DNA of 64,000 nucleotides from assembly GCF_900636965.1 (NCBI RefSeq), contig NZ_LR134331.1, positions 558,001 through 622,000 of the forward strand, given 5' to 3'. Under the pieces are notes generated by a model, which was given only the letters and a program-made list of their open reading frames with translations, was not told the origin of the DNA and ran no database searches. Source of the stretch: Lacticaseibacillus rhamnosus (GTDB lineage: Bacteria; Bacillota; Bacilli; Lactobacillales; Lactobacillaceae). How positions within the stretch are numbered: the first letter of the stretch is position 1; every line of letters starts with the position of its first letter. Shown here one piece after another: positions 8,520 to 17,456 of the stretch. Both the position numbers and the translations under genes were made by a program.

Positions 8520-9293
8520 ATGCAACCAGTCTTACTCGCAACGGTTCACCACCCCAATGTGTCTTTGCCGCAGTTAAAACGGGTTCTGGCAGTAGTTAGT
8601 GATAGTTTCTCGGCTGCTTATCTGACAGTTAGTACGATTACAGATCGTGAAATTACCAAATTATTGCAAACTTTTCCCAGCGTTCATGTTCGCATCATTG
8701 AACCTCGTGGCGCGGCTGATGCGCGGCGGCGGGTGCTTGATTTTGGATTGCGTCAGGTTCGTTACCGCGCTTCTTTTTTTTACTGCGATTTTGATAAAGT
8801 AGTGACAGGGATCGAGGCAAATGTATCTGAGTTTAAGACCTTTATTGCCCAGCTTCGAGTTGATGATGGTTATCAGATTATTGGTCGAAGTTCAGAAAAC
8901 ATGCGGGGTTATCCGGCAACTTGGCGAGAAACCGAGGCAATTACGAATAAGGCGGCTTCTGAAGTGTTTGCTTTGCCTGATCTGGATATTACTGCTGGTT
9001 GCTGTGCGGTGAGTCAGATGGCTGCCAGATATATTTTGGCTAATTCAGATGGTTTGCTGACGGATACGGAATGGCCGTTGATTTGTAAGGCGGCGGGATT
9101 AACGATCACAGCCAAACGCGTTAACTTTTTACCGTATGTGCCGGCTTTAAACGCAGGTCGGGATGACGATAACTGGCACGGTTACACGAGCAGGTTGCGA
9201 CTTGCATTGCAGGCGCTGCAATCGCTTGAAACAGATGGAACGGCTGATCTTAACCAACCAGTTTCAATTGGATGGCCATATAATGAAGATTAG
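8520..9293 (+). CDS. Uncharacterised protein, possibly a GT-A-type glycosyltransferase
   Basis: A 257-residue soluble protein without a signal peptide. It starts with a Rossmann-like strand (PVLLATVHHP). In the middle it has FFYCDFDKV, which resembles the DxD metal-nucleotide motif of GT-A glycosyltransferases. Further on come GRSSENMRGYPATWRE and, later, a W-rich end. I do not recognise a close family; the glycosyltransferase reading is inference from the DxD context. I chose ATG at 8520, after AAAGGAG at 8502-8508, over an upstream ATG at 8484 without a ribosome binding site. It is monocistronic, lying between the tRNA and a strong terminator. Confidence 0.7.
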   Translation: MQPVLLATVHHPNVSLPQLKRVLAVVSDSFSAAYLTVSTITDREITKLLQTFPSVHVRIIEPRGAADARRRVLDFGLRQVRYRASFFYCDFDKVVTGIEANVSEFKTFIAQLRVDDGYQIIGRSSENMRGYPATWRETEAITNKAASEVFALPDLDITAGCCAVSQMAARYILANSDGLLTDTEWPLICKAAGLTITAKRVNFLPYVPALNAGRDDDNWHGYTSRLRLALQALQSLETDGTADLNQPVSIGWPYNED

Positions 9294-9323
9294 TATCGAT
9301 TGATAAGATATCTAAACGAACGC

Positions 9324-9380
9324 TAAAATGTGCCCTGTTTATCACCGTCAGTGTAACAGTGATAGACAGAGCACATTTTT
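9324..9380 (+). terminator. Long-stem terminator after the GT-like gene
   Basis: About 20 base pairs, AAAATGTGCCCTGTTTATCAC against its near complement, closing a short loop and ending in TTTTT. The A-run on the 5' side makes it potentially bidirectional. Confidence 0.92.
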
Positions 9381-9580
9381 ACGTCCGCTGATATATTTGG
9401 CCAGATCCGACTGCAAGTGAACTAACTAGATGTTTTTGTTGAGTATGGTTGAATGTTGGCACTCTTCAAACTTTGAATGGCTTATGCCAAATTCGTTTCA
9501 AAATATGTCAAAGTTGAGAATGTCGTTGTTAGTTGATTATGCTATATTCTGCGGAATGGTAATTAAGAAAGGACAACGCA

Positions 9581-9781
9581 CTATTTCGTCTCTTTGTTGG
9601 TTGTAAAGTATTTAGCTATTTTTACTGCCAACCAAGCAATCAGAAAAATAGCGATGAGACGAATGTAGGTTGCTGATGGTCCCACCCAGGTGCTTATCAT
9701 ATAAGCAATCGGACTGAGAATGATAATCGTACAGAAAATGATCAACCAGTATTTCAAGCTTAACGACTGAGCCTGTTTCAC
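9581..9781 (-). CDS. Small two-helix membrane protein, unknown
   Basis: A 66-residue protein with two hydrophobic segments (about residues 10-32 and 38-56) and a charged C-terminal tail. The start is GTG, five bases downstream of GAGGTG on the minus strand, which supports real translation. It lies downstream of the trans-sulfuration gene on the same strand, about 50 bases past its stop, and may be co-transcribed. No family is recognised. Confidence 0.6.
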   Translation of the reverse strand: MKQAQSLSLKYWLIIFCTIIILSPIAYMISTWVGPSATYIRLIAIFLIAWLAVKIAKYFTTNKETK

Positions 9782-9830
9782 TTTGTCACCTCGCGTCTAT
9801 TAGCAAAAGTAATAGATATTCTTTTTGCTA

Positions 9831-10967
9831 CTATTTTTCCGCTGCAACCAGTGCCTGCGCCAGATCGTCAATCAAGTCCTGCTGATCCTCCAAGCCAATT
9901 GCAATCCGGACATGTTGCGGTGTCAAACCTGAATCGGCGCGTTTGTTTTCCGGGAGCTTAAACCAAGGTAGTTTGACTAGACTGGAGATGGTGCCAAGTG
10001 AGTCGGCAAAGTCGAAAATTTTGGTGCTGTTAACGAACTTTAAGGGATCAATGTTGTCGGCTAGTTTGATCGTCAAGAGTCCGCTGGCACCCGTGGTTTC
10101 TTTTTGGGCTAATGCGTAACCGGGATCGTTTTTAAGCCCGGGGTAGTAAACGTGGGCAACGTCTGGGTGCTGCGCTAGAAATTCGGCGATGGCTTGGGCG
10201 TTTGCAGTTTCACGATCAAGGCGAACGGAGAGGGTGGCAATGCCGCGGGTGACGAGGCTACAGTCAAGCGGGCTTAAAATGGCGCCGATCGTGTTTTGCA
10301 GGAAAGCGAGCTTCTCGCTGATGTCGGGGTGAGCGGAGACAATGAGGCCGGCGATGAGATCACCGTGGCCACCGAGGTATTTGGTGGCGCTGTGTAGAAC
10401 GATGTCGGCACCGAGGTCAAGTGGCCGCTGGTAATAAGGGGTTAAGAACGTGTTGTCGACAATCGTTAGCAGATCATGGGCTTGGGCGAGGGCACTGATA
10501 GCCTTGATACTGCTGACTTTGAGAAGCGGATTGGAAAAAGTCTCGAAGAAAATTGCTTTGGTTTCGGGGCGGATGGCGGCTTCCACCGCTGCCAGATCAC
10601 GCGTATCCACTGGCGTAAACGTCAGACCATGTTGAGAAAAATACTGGTTGATGAGGCGATCGGTGCCACTGTAGAGCGAATCACCAATAATGAAGTGACT
10701 GTGGTCGGGAAAAATCGCAAGCACCGTTGCAATCGCTGCAACGCCGCTGGAAAACGCAAAGCCGGCATCGCCATTTTCTAGCGTAGCAATCTGACGTTCC
10801 AAGTATTCACGGGTCGGGTTACCACTGCGCGCATAGTCCCAGTGGGTTTCCTGACCATCAGGAGCAAAGCGGAACATGGCACTTTGATATACAGGTGGCA
10901 CGATAGCACCGGCTTGGTCGACATTTAGTTGCGGTCCATGAACGAGTTTGGTATTGAATTGGGTCAT
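9831..10967 (-). CDS. Cys/Met trans-sulfuration PLP enzyme (cystathionine gamma-synthase/lyase family)
   Basis: A cytoplasmic pyridoxal-phosphate enzyme of the Cys/Met metabolism family. The cofactor lysine lies in [12 protein letters not shown], with the DYARSGNPT and SSGVAAI motifs before it and [10 protein letters not shown] after it. The family splits into cystathionine gamma-synthase, gamma-lyase and beta-lyase, which sequence alone does not separate; the Met T-box upstream argues for a role in making or salvaging methionine or its precursor. The start is ATG at 10967 after AAGGAGG; the frame extends 17 codons further but without a ribosome site. It is the last main gene of a three-gene operon with an ABC permease and binding protein. 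Confidence 0.88.
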   Translation of the reverse strand: MTQFNTKLVHGPQLNVDQAGAIVPPVYQSAMFRFAPDGQETHWDYARSGNPTREYLERQIATLENGDAGFAFSSGVAAIATVLAIFPDHSHFIIGDSLYSGTDRLINQYFSQHGLTFTPVDTRDLAAVEAAIRPETKAIFFETFSNPLLKVSSIKAISALAQAHDLLTIVDNTFLTPYYQRPLDLGADIVLHSATKYLGGHGDLIAGLIVSAHPDISEKLAFLQNTIGAILSPLDCSLVTRGIATLSVRLDRETANAQAIAEFLAQHPDVAHVYYPGLKNDPGYALAQKETTGASGLLTIKLADNIDPLKFVNSTKIFDFADSLGTISSLVKLPWFKLPENKRADSGLTPQHVRIAIGLEDQQDLIDDLAQALVAAEK

Positions 10968-11061
10968 TAAAACCCGACCTCCTTTAATGAATAGTGTTCT
11001 TTTATGTATGCCCGTCAATGAAGCAGATTGACGGGCAATGTTTGCTGGCTGAATGGCATGA

Positions 11062-11874
11062 TTACTTGGTGGTTAAATCGGTGCCAAAATATTTTTGCGA
11101 CAGTTTTTTCAACGTGCCGTCTTTGCGTAGTTCCTGAATGCCTTTTGAAAGTGCGGCTTGTAGTTTAGGCGATTTTTTGCTGACCATGCCAGCTACTTCA
11201 TCGGGTTTAACGACACTATCTTTGAGGGTTTGACTCTTTAAGCCCGCGGTTGAGTTATTCTTGGCAAAGGCATACCATGCAGCCGAGGCGTTGATGGTTC
11301 CGTCTGCCCGCTTTTCTTTCACAAGGCTAAGCGATACGGTAAAGTCGCCAGACGGGGTGATCTTAGCGCCGTATTTTTTGGCTAAAGCGGCATTGGGCGT
11401 GCCGGTGCCTTCAACAAATGTTTTGCCTTTAATATCGGCAAGCGATTTGATGGTGGTATTATCGCTGCGGGTTATTAAGGCATAACGCGAGTACATGTAC
11501 GGGGTGGTGAAGTTGTAGACCTTTTTGCGTGCGGGCGTTTCACTAATATCATTCAGTACGAGATCAAATTTCTGGCTGCCTAATCCTGCAATCAACGAAT
11601 CCCATTGGGTGGGCACGAATTTTGCCTTAACCCCGATTTTCTTGGCTAAGGCTTTCCCCAGTTCCACTTCGAAGCCTTCAAGTTTGCCATCTTTGCGATA
11701 AGAAAATGGCGCATAAGTTCCTTCAAGGCCGATGGTAAGCTCATTTTTGTTGATGAGTTCGGCGGTGACGTCACTGTTTTTTGACGTGTCAGATGATGCG
11801 CTGGTGCAAGCAGTGAGCGTGAAGGTTACCAAGGCCACAAGCGGCAACAGGAACCACAATTTTTTCTTTAACAT
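11062..11874 (-). CDS. Amino acid ABC transporter substrate-binding lipoprotein
   Basis: A 270-residue extracytoplasmic solute-binding protein of family 3 (polar amino acids, cystine). It has an N-terminal signal peptide with lipobox LTAC, so it is anchored by lipid at the Cys. The mature part shows the family signature LTIGLEGTYAPFSYRKDGKLEGFEVELG and the late motif TIKSLADIKGKT. ATG at 11874 follows AAAGGAAG; upstream codons belong to the end of the permease gene. Together with the Met T-box and the neighbouring trans-sulfuration enzyme, a sulfur amino acid such as cystine, cystathionine or methionine is the likely ligand, which is inference. Confidence 0.9.
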   Translation of the reverse strand: MLKKKLWFLLPLVALVTFTLTACTSASSDTSKNSDVTAELINKNELTIGLEGTYAPFSYRKDGKLEGFEVELGKALAKKIGVKAKFVPTQWDSLIAGLGSQKFDLVLNDISETPARKKVYNFTTPYMYSRYALITRSDNTTIKSLADIKGKTFVEGTGTPNAALAKKYGAKITPSGDFTVSLSLVKEKRADGTINASAAWYAFAKNNSTAGLKSQTLKDSVVKPDEVAGMVSKKSPKLQAALSKGIQELRKDGTLKKLSQKYFGTDLTTK

Positions 11875-11900
11875 AGCGTTCTTCCTTTCAAAATAGCGGA

Positions 11901-12614
11901 TTATAATTGCGTGGTTTGTGCATTGGCATTGTAGCGTGATGTGAATTTTTCGAGATGCCGCTGACCCCAAGCTAAGAAAGTGCAGACAATGGCATACAGA
12001 AGCGCAACGATTGAGTACATCAGTAATGGTTGGTAATTTTCCGCCGCGATTTGTTGGCTGACTTGAAACATTTCGACAATGGTGATCGAGGCAGCAAGGG
12101 ATGTGTCTTTGATCAGGCTGATGAAACTATTTGACAGTGGCGGGATGGCCGTTCGTAGTGCTTGAGGAATAATGATTTCGCGCAGTACCAGTCGCCGCGG
12201 CAATCCAATTGCATAAGCCGCTTCCCATTGCCCGGAATCAATCGACAACAGCGAGGCGCGGATCGTTTCGGCACAATACGCGCCTGTGTTAAGTGAGAAC
12301 GTTATAATTCCCGCGGCCACGGGATCTAACTTGATGCCATGCGGGAAAATACCCGGGATGATGAGGCTGGGTAAGCCGAAGAAAACAATGAATAACTGCA
12401 CTAGCAAAGGCGTTGAGCGAAAGAGCCAAACGTAAAAAACGGCGATTCCTTTTGCGATTCGAATCAAAATGCCTTTACGAACCGATATGCGCGTCAATGC
12501 GGTTACAAGCGCGATGATCAGGCCGATCGCAAATGACACGAGTGCAATTGGAATGGTGTATTTAATGCCGGCTGCTATCATTTGCGGAACTGCATCGGTA
12601 ATAATTTTCCACAT
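11901..12614 (-). CDS. Amino acid ABC transporter permease
   Basis: A 237-residue membrane component of a polar amino acid uptake system (HisM/GlnP family) with about five membrane segments. The coupling-helix region that contacts the ATPase is visible as EAAYAIGLPRRLVLREIIIPQALR. The start is ATG at 12614 after GGGAGGAACG. It is the first gene after the Met T-box, with the binding protein 26 bases downstream. No ATP-binding subunit gene lies in the operon, so it must borrow one from elsewhere. Confidence 0.9.
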   Translation of the reverse strand: MWKIITDAVPQMIAAGIKYTIPIALVSFAIGLIIALVTALTRISVRKGILIRIAKGIAVFYVWLFRSTPLLVQLFIVFFGLPSLIIPGIFPHGIKLDPVAAGIITFSLNTGAYCAETIRASLLSIDSGQWEAAYAIGLPRRLVLREIIIPQALRTAIPPLSNSFISLIKDTSLAASITIVEMFQVSQQIAAENYQPLLMYSIVALLYAIVCTFLAWGQRHLEKFTSRYNANAQTTQL

Positions 12615-12727
12615 AACGTTCCTCCCAAAATAACAATATATGCAGATGTTGATACTCAAGCGAATTCTTTAGTCGGGCAACCCGATATAGCATTTTGACT
12701 TCAAACTTCATTGAGGCCGAGGAGGGA

Positions 12728-13000
12728 ACAAAAAATCCGCCCTTGCCTATTAATAGACAAGGACGGATTCTTTCCGCGTTACCACCTTGATTAGTCGAAA
12801 TGGTCGACTCGCTCTAAGTACGACACATCTTGATGTGTGATACTCTAACTCAGTAACGGGAGTGCCCGTCAGTTGCTTGCGGTCGCCGTTTGCAACTGAA
12901 TGCTTTAAAAGACCATCTTCACCAGTTCCCGATCATTGTCTTGCACCAAAATGACAACTCGCTGAGGATCTTCGCCTGGGTACTCATCTTTTCGCTTCTA
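12728..13000 (-). promoter_or_regulatory. T-box leader, Met specifier, upstream of the ABC/trans-sulfuration operon
   Basis: Read on the minus strand, Stem I opens with AAAAGATGAGTA and closes with TCTTTT, leaving the specifier loop TGAAG-ATG-G; the specifier ATG (Met) is at 12916-12914. The T-box core AAGGTGGTAACGCGG lies at 12789-12774. It is followed by a terminator (AATCCGTCCTTGTCTA and complement, then T run, 12771-12728). Uncharged tRNA-Met should bind the specifier and T-box and prevent termination. Confidence 0.92.
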
Positions 13001-13013
13001 AGATATTGACATC

Positions 13014-13042
13014 ACATTAGGCTAAAAAACAACTGTTGTCAA
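13014..13042 (-). promoter_or_regulatory. Promoter of the Met T-box transport operon
   Basis: TTGACA (13042-13037), a 17-base spacer and TAATGT (13019-13014), just upstream of the T-box Stem I. Confidence 0.8.
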
Positions 13043-13346
13043 TAGCCGGTGACAAATCGTAAGCTGTACAAGGTTGATATACGATGAGAACTGCTTTGAC
13101 CAGGGCTTAGGCAAAAATGCGCTTTTCTCATTAAACGATGCACATTGGAGACGGCTACCCACTAGTCAGTTGACGGATGATCATTCAAAAAGGCGAACTT
13201 GGCAGACGGTTGATCCAAACTTAAGCATAAAGCCGTGGTACATTTTTAGGTCTAAAGTCCAGTGACTTTGTTTGTAAGATGCGGTATATTAATGTCGGAG
13301 TAGTTAAAGGGATACTAATATTTTAGTGTTTAAGCGGAGGGTTAAG
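13043..13346. other. Gap without a supported gene
   Basis: It contains the upstream region of the divergent secreted-protein gene. A 63-codon frame at 13074-13265 has no ribosome binding site and no recognisable features. I see no repeat or strong promoter. Confidence 0.4.
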
Positions 13347-14255
13347 ATGAAAAAGGCATGGGCGTTCGGCTTAGCTGCCATGCTTGGCTTGGGTGTATCA
13401 ACGGTAATGGCTGATCAGGCATCGGCTTTTGCTGCATCAGCGCCGCCAACAGCAGCGGACACAACCACACAAAAGATTGATACTGACCAAAAGAATACGG
13501 ACGATCAAACTTGTGTACAAGATGATATATCATCGGAAGCTAATCAAACGCCGGTGATTACCGTAGCAGAGACCAGCGAATCGGTTATCAATGACAGCTC
13601 GGCATCAAATTCCGGCAGTCAACAAGAGGAGCAGGCATCGGAGAGCAGTCAAGTGTCTGAGAATTCCTCAGCCACGAGTAGCAGGGATGCGAACGCAACA
13701 ACAGAAGCTGGGTCTAAAAAGACAGATGCCAAGAGTGAAGCATCTAGCAGTTCAGTACCTACAATTAAAACTGAGCAGGAGAGCAATAAAGGTTCCAACC
13801 AACCGAAGACGAAACATACTGCTGAAGAACAAGCTATGGTGGTAGCAGCGCAGGCAGCGACGCACGACAACATTCATGTGAAGATGGATCAGGGAGTTCA
13901 GGCTGTTACCCAGGGAACTGATGACTTCACGATTTCTGATAAACCGCATAACACATTGGAGCGACTGTGGCAGGCGTTAATCGAATCCGTTGCACACCGG
14001 CAACAATGCCCAATCAGCTTTGAAAATCGGTTGATCATGACCACGCCGACGACTAATCTTACTTTTATAAAAGCTTCATTGACGCCGGTTAAGAAGTACA
14101 TTAAGGCAAACTTTTCTGATGATATGCTGAAACGGATGCTTCAAAAAGATTTTTTGAAACCGCTTCAGATAACGTTTAAGGACGTTATCAAGACGCTTAA
14201 CCAAATAATGTTAGTTCTCGTCATTATGCCAGATAGTTCAGCTTCGCAAGAATAA
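13347..14255 (+). CDS. Secreted Ser/Thr-rich protein of unknown function
   Basis: A 302-residue exported protein. An N-terminal signal peptide (KKAWAFGLAAMLGLGVSTV with a likely cleavage near ASAFAA) is followed by roughly 120 residues of low-complexity, Ser-, Thr-, Glu-, Gln- and Lys-rich sequence. The C-terminal part, about 150 residues, is of unknown fold. There is no LPxTG, WxL, LysM or SH3 anchor, so it would be released or held non-covalently. The start ATG follows GGAGG at 13336-13340. The abrupt, unanchored C-terminus could mean truncation of a larger surface protein. It is monocistronic before a strong terminator. Confidence 0.7.
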   Translation: MKKAWAFGLAAMLGLGVSTVMADQASAFAASAPPTAADTTTQKIDTDQKNTDDQTCVQDDISSEANQTPVITVAETSESVINDSSASNSGSQQEEQASESSQVSENSSATSSRDANATTEAGSKKTDAKSEASSSSVPTIKTEQESNKGSNQPKTKHTAEEQAMVVAAQAATHDNIHVKMDQGVQAVTQGTDDFTISDKPHNTLERLWQALIESVAHRQQCPISFENRLIMTTPTTNLTFIKASLTPVKKYIKANFSDDMLKRMLQKDFLKPLQITFKDVIKTLNQIMLVLVIMPDSSASQE

Positions 14256-14285
14256 AGAAGCTTTGAAGGATTATGATAGCGGCAT

Positions 14286-14338
14286 AAAAGGCAGGTACCG
14301 AAGACTTAGAAGTGAAGTCTTCGGTACCTGCCTTTTTA
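14286..14338. terminator. Bidirectional terminator between converging genes
   Basis: A perfect stem of about 20 bases (AAAGGCAGGTACCGAAGACTT and complement) with T runs on both sides, serving the secreted-protein gene on the plus strand and brnQ on the minus strand. Confidence 0.92.
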
Positions 14339-14421
14339 TGGATTTGGCATTTGTAAACAATATCCGGTCATCAGCTTGAAATTAAGCTGGCTTTTGGGTT
14401 GATCAGATATCGTGTACTAGC

Positions 14422-15813
14422 TTAGTTTTGTTCAGCTTCGAGATGAGTTGCTGCGACTGCTCTGCGAACTTTGACTGCATGTGCGACGAGGCCAAGGACG
14501 AGACCCACACCAGCCGGCACGAGCCAGCCGAGACCCATTGCGGAAAATGGTAGAAAATGAAGCTGGAAGCTATGCAATGCCAAGCCTAACGAACTTTGAC
14601 TGACAACGGCGGGGAAAGCTGCAAACATGTCGAGCACAGCCGGAACGATGGTGAATGCTACAACGATTCGGTAAACTAGTGGATCGTGATGGAACGCTTT
14701 GCCAAAGACCGATAGTAAGATGAGAACCATTGAGAAAGGATATAGGAACATCAGCATTGGAACGGACCATGCAATGATTTGTTCAAGTCCGAAGTTGGCG
14801 GTTAAGAATGACAGAAAACTTGTCAATCCAAGCCAGACCTGATAGCTGACTTTAGGGAAATGCCGGTGGAAGTCCTGCGCGAATGCCGCGACCAAACCTA
14901 CCGCGGTGGTCAAACAGGTCAGCGTTAGCAAGGTTGCCAAGACAGCGTGGCCAGCAGTACCAAAGTAGAACGTAACCACCTGATTAAAAGCAGTTCCCCC
15001 TTCAGCACTAAGCTTAAAGTGGGCCAGAGACATACTTCCTAAGACGATCAAGGCAACGTAGATTAACGCGATCCAACTCGTAGCCATGACCCCAGCCTTA
15101 GCCGTTGCTTTGGAGACATGATCATCGTTTTTCAAGCCTAAACCGCGAACCGCCGTTACGACAGTCACACCAAAGGCTAAGGCAGCAAGCGCGTCCATGG
15201 TATTGTAACCCTGCAGGAAGCCGCTCATGAAACTGCCGCCATTTTTGTACGCAGCCGTTACTGTTTGGGCAGCCGGATTCCCCATTGGATGTAAGAAACC
15301 GATGAAGAAGACGAAGAATAACAATAGTAAGAAGACGGGATTTAAGACTTTACCAACAGCTGTGGTAATTTTGCGTTCCTTGTATGACAGGAAAAAAGCA
15401 GCCCCAAAGAATAAAGCCGAAAAGACAAGCAAGCCGCCTTGTTGCCAGGCTTTTGGTAACATCGGTAAGACGCCGGTGGTGAAGGAAACAGTGGCAGTCC
15501 GCGGCGTGCCGAACATTGGCCCGATCGTGGCATGAATGAGCACCATGAACGCTAAGGCAAAGAAGCGGCCAAGTGGACGGCCAATATCATAAACACCTTC
15601 AGCATGCGTTGCGGCGATGGCCAAAACGCCAAGTAATGGTAATGCAACGGCGGTGACCAAAAATCCGAGCATTGCCGGGAACCAATTGGCCCCAGCCAGT
15701 TGCCCTAAATGTAACGGGAAAATTAAATTGCCGGCGCCAAAGAAAAGGCCAAACAAAAGCGATGCAATGACGACATAATCACGGGTTTTGAGTTTTTTTT
15801 CAGATAATTCCAT
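14422..15813 (-). CDS. brnQ: Branched-chain amino acid:cation symporter BrnQ
   Basis: A 463-residue LIVCS-family transporter with about twelve membrane segments that imports Leu, Ile and Val with Na+ or H+. The N-terminus shows the family signature SLLFGLFFGAGNLIFPLHLGQ-like sequence and FGTPRTATVSFTTG near residue 100. ATG at 15813 follows TTGGAGGCAG. The gene lies about 145 bases downstream of an Ile-specific T-box terminator, so its expression should rise when tRNA-Ile is uncharged, which agrees with its substrate. Confidence 0.95.
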   Translation of the reverse strand: MELSEKKLKTRDYVVIASLLFGLFFGAGNLIFPLHLGQLAGANWFPAMLGFLVTAVALPLLGVLAIAATHAEGVYDIGRPLGRFFALAFMVLIHATIGPMFGTPRTATVSFTTGVLPMLPKAWQQGGLLVFSALFFGAAFFLSYKERKITTAVGKVLNPVFLLLLFFVFFIGFLHPMGNPAAQTVTAAYKNGGSFMSGFLQGYNTMDALAALAFGVTVVTAVRGLGLKNDDHVSKATAKAGVMATSWIALIYVALIVLGSMSLAHFKLSAEGGTAFNQVVTFYFGTAGHAVLATLLTLTCLTTAVGLVAAFAQDFHRHFPKVSYQVWLGLTSFLSFLTANFGLEQIIAWSVPMLMFLYPFSMVLILLSVFGKAFHHDPLVYRIVVAFTIVPAVLDMFAAFPAVVSQSSLGLALHSFQLHFLPFSAMGLGWLVPAGVGLVLGLVAHAVKVRRAVAATHLEAEQN

Positions 15814-15960
15814 TGAACTGCCTCCAATAAAAATGTTTTAAGTTGCGTAACGTTTAAAGCGGTTGTCATCGGTTTAATATGACTAATGTCAGATTCCAAT
15901 TGCATCACTTCCTTAATTGAGATACGTGAACGGTTCAAGCATGCTCTCACAACGGAGATA

Positions 15961-16213
15961 GACGAAAAAAGTCGCCCTTAGCATTTGCTAAGGGCGACTT
16001 TGCGCGGTACCACCTTAATTCACCATAGCCAAAAACGGCCTGGTCTTCATCGCATACGGTCAAATGACGATATGCTAGCACTGTAATGGGTGCCCCCATG
16101 ACACGTTACTGAAGGTTCGGTGTCCTGCTTGAAAGGGATATTCGCTATGTCCTGAATGCTTCCTCACACCAACCGAAGCTCGCTGAATCCATGAACACAA
16201 CTACTTGTCTTTC
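15961..16213 (-). promoter_or_regulatory. T-box leader, Ile specifier, upstream of brnQ
   Basis: On the minus strand, GAAAG closes with CTTTC as the base of Stem I, and GTGTTC pairs with GGACAT above it. Between them lies the specifier loop GCGAAT-ATC-C, with ATC (Ile) at 16139-16137. The AGTA motif, the AGCGAG bulge and the T-box core AAGGTGGTACCGCGC (16016-16002) are all present. A terminator with stem AAGTCGCCCTTAGCA and six T follows (16000-15963). Confidence 0.92.
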
Positions 16214-16237
16214 GCGTTGCATTTGTATTTGCATTTT

Positions 16238-16265
16238 AGTCTAGCATGATTTGATTTCATGTCAA
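16238..16265 (-). promoter_or_regulatory. Promoter of the brnQ T-box transcript
   Basis: TTGACA (16265-16260), a 16-base spacer and TAGACT (16243-16238). Confidence 0.7.
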
Positions 16266-16636
16266 TCACTAATTGAAAATTAATTTTGAAAGCAAAATTG
16301 AAAAAAAGGCAAAAGTTGTGAAATATCAAAGATTTTGAAGCCTTGGGTGGGTAGAAATTTTTTGGTGATCGGAAAGGCGCAAGCAAAAGATTTACAGAGT
16401 CCTAACTGCTACTCGGGTTAATTTCTGCCGAAAGTCCAAATGAGTCGTTTTAAAACAGATGAGTAAAACCGACTTTTTGATTAAACGATAACAAGCGTTA
16501 GATAATGCCGAGAATAGTATATTTCGCTTATTGAGTCGCAGTGAAGCTTTATTAGGAGCGAGTATTTGTAAAAAATGAGTGATAGATTAAGGGATACAAC
16601 GCGATTGAGAACCGAGTTAACAAGTAAACGTATTCT

Positions 16637-16666
16637 TTGATTGCTCAAACATCATCATGTTATATT
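16637..16666 (+). promoter_or_regulatory. Promoter of the first csc (WxL) operon
   Basis: TTGATT (16637-16642), 18-base spacer, TATATT (16661-16666), 57 bases before the first WxL gene. The 370 bases before it, back to the brnQ promoter, are AT-rich and contain no gene that I can support. Confidence 0.6.
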
Positions 16667-16723
16667 TAAACCAGTAAGATAGATAGTAAACTACAGGAAG
16701 AACAATACGGAGGGAATAAGACA

Positions 16724-17392
16724 ATGAAGAAGGTTAATTATATTGCAGCGGGTATTTCCGCGTTGACACTTGCTGGTATGCTACTCCCTGTTGGACAGGT
16801 TTTTGCTGCTGATCAGACTAAAACTTCTGTGGCTGAAATTAACTTAAAAGGGGGAGAGCTGACACTTGATGCAGTTCCCGATCTTAACTTTGGGGAGATC
16901 GCCATCGCCGATTTGGCTGCGGGCCAAGTATCACCAGCCTTAGTCGACAATGCTGTTGGTAATGGTCCGGTCAAAAATGGAACAGATGCTATGGATGGAA
17001 ATAACACGGGTAATCTGAGTGTAACTGACTTGCGAGGGAGCAACGCTGGATGGACACTAACTGCTCAGCTCGGCCAAATGAAAAACACTGCTGGAAAACT
17101 TTTGGCAGGGAAATTGAAGCTCGCTAGTACAAACGTTCAGACGGACAACACCAGTGTTAACGCTATTAATCCTGGAGGAACTTTGCCTGAAATCCCTATC
17201 GCCGGTTCTGCTGTTACGATTTGGAAAGCTGAAGCAGCGACTGCTACCGATAATGGACAGGGGCAAGGGAAAAATACGGCAGCGATCACTGAGAACAGTG
17301 GAACCACGCTTATACTGGACAAAAACCCAACCGCAACAGCCGGTCAGTACCAAGCTGCGATCACCTGGACCTTGTCCGATGCACCTAAGTAA
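16724..17392 (+). CDS. WxL domain surface protein (CscB type), cluster 1
   Basis: A 222-residue secreted protein with a signal peptide ending near QVFAAD and a single WxL domain filling the mature part. The first W-x-L is in NAGWTLTAQLG near residue 108 and the second in AAITWTLSDAPK at the C-terminus. WxL domains bind the peptidoglycan non-covalently. The motif VPDLNFGEI just after the signal is shared with the WxL proteins at 21720 and 22906. GGAGGG precedes ATG by 9 bases. It heads an operon with a DUF916 partner, an LPQTG protein and a lectin-like WxL protein, the csc (cell-surface complex) arrangement of plant-associated Gram-positives. Confidence 0.92.
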   Translation: MKKVNYIAAGISALTLAGMLLPVGQVFAADQTKTSVAEINLKGGELTLDAVPDLNFGEIAIADLAAGQVSPALVDNAVGNGPVKNGTDAMDGNNTGNLSVTDLRGSNAGWTLTAQLGQMKNTAGKLLAGKLKLASTNVQTDNTSVNAINPGGTLPEIPIAGSAVTIWKAEAATATDNGQGQGKNTAAITENSGTTLILDKNPTATAGQYQAAITWTLSDAPK

Positions 17393-17408
17393 TTAAGCAA
17401 CTATTTCT

Positions 17409-17435
17409 GGGGCAGCGGTCAGTCGCTGCCCTTTT
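17409..17435 (+). terminator. Internal terminator between cscB-type and DUF916 genes
   Basis: GGGCAGCG-GTCAGT-CGCTGCCC followed by four T, 22 bases before the next start codon. It probably reduces expression of the downstream genes relative to the first WxL protein. Confidence 0.7.
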
Positions 17436-17456
17436 CATAACCGTGGGGATAAGATT

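Noticed and set aside
12728-13000. SAM riboswitch (S-box) upstream of the sulfur transport operon
   Set aside because: A complete T-box core, AGTA motif and Stem I are present; the pattern of an S-box is not.
13074-13265. 63-codon frame between the T-box operon and the secreted-protein gene
   Set aside because: No ribosome binding site, no signal or membrane segment, and no recognisable motif.
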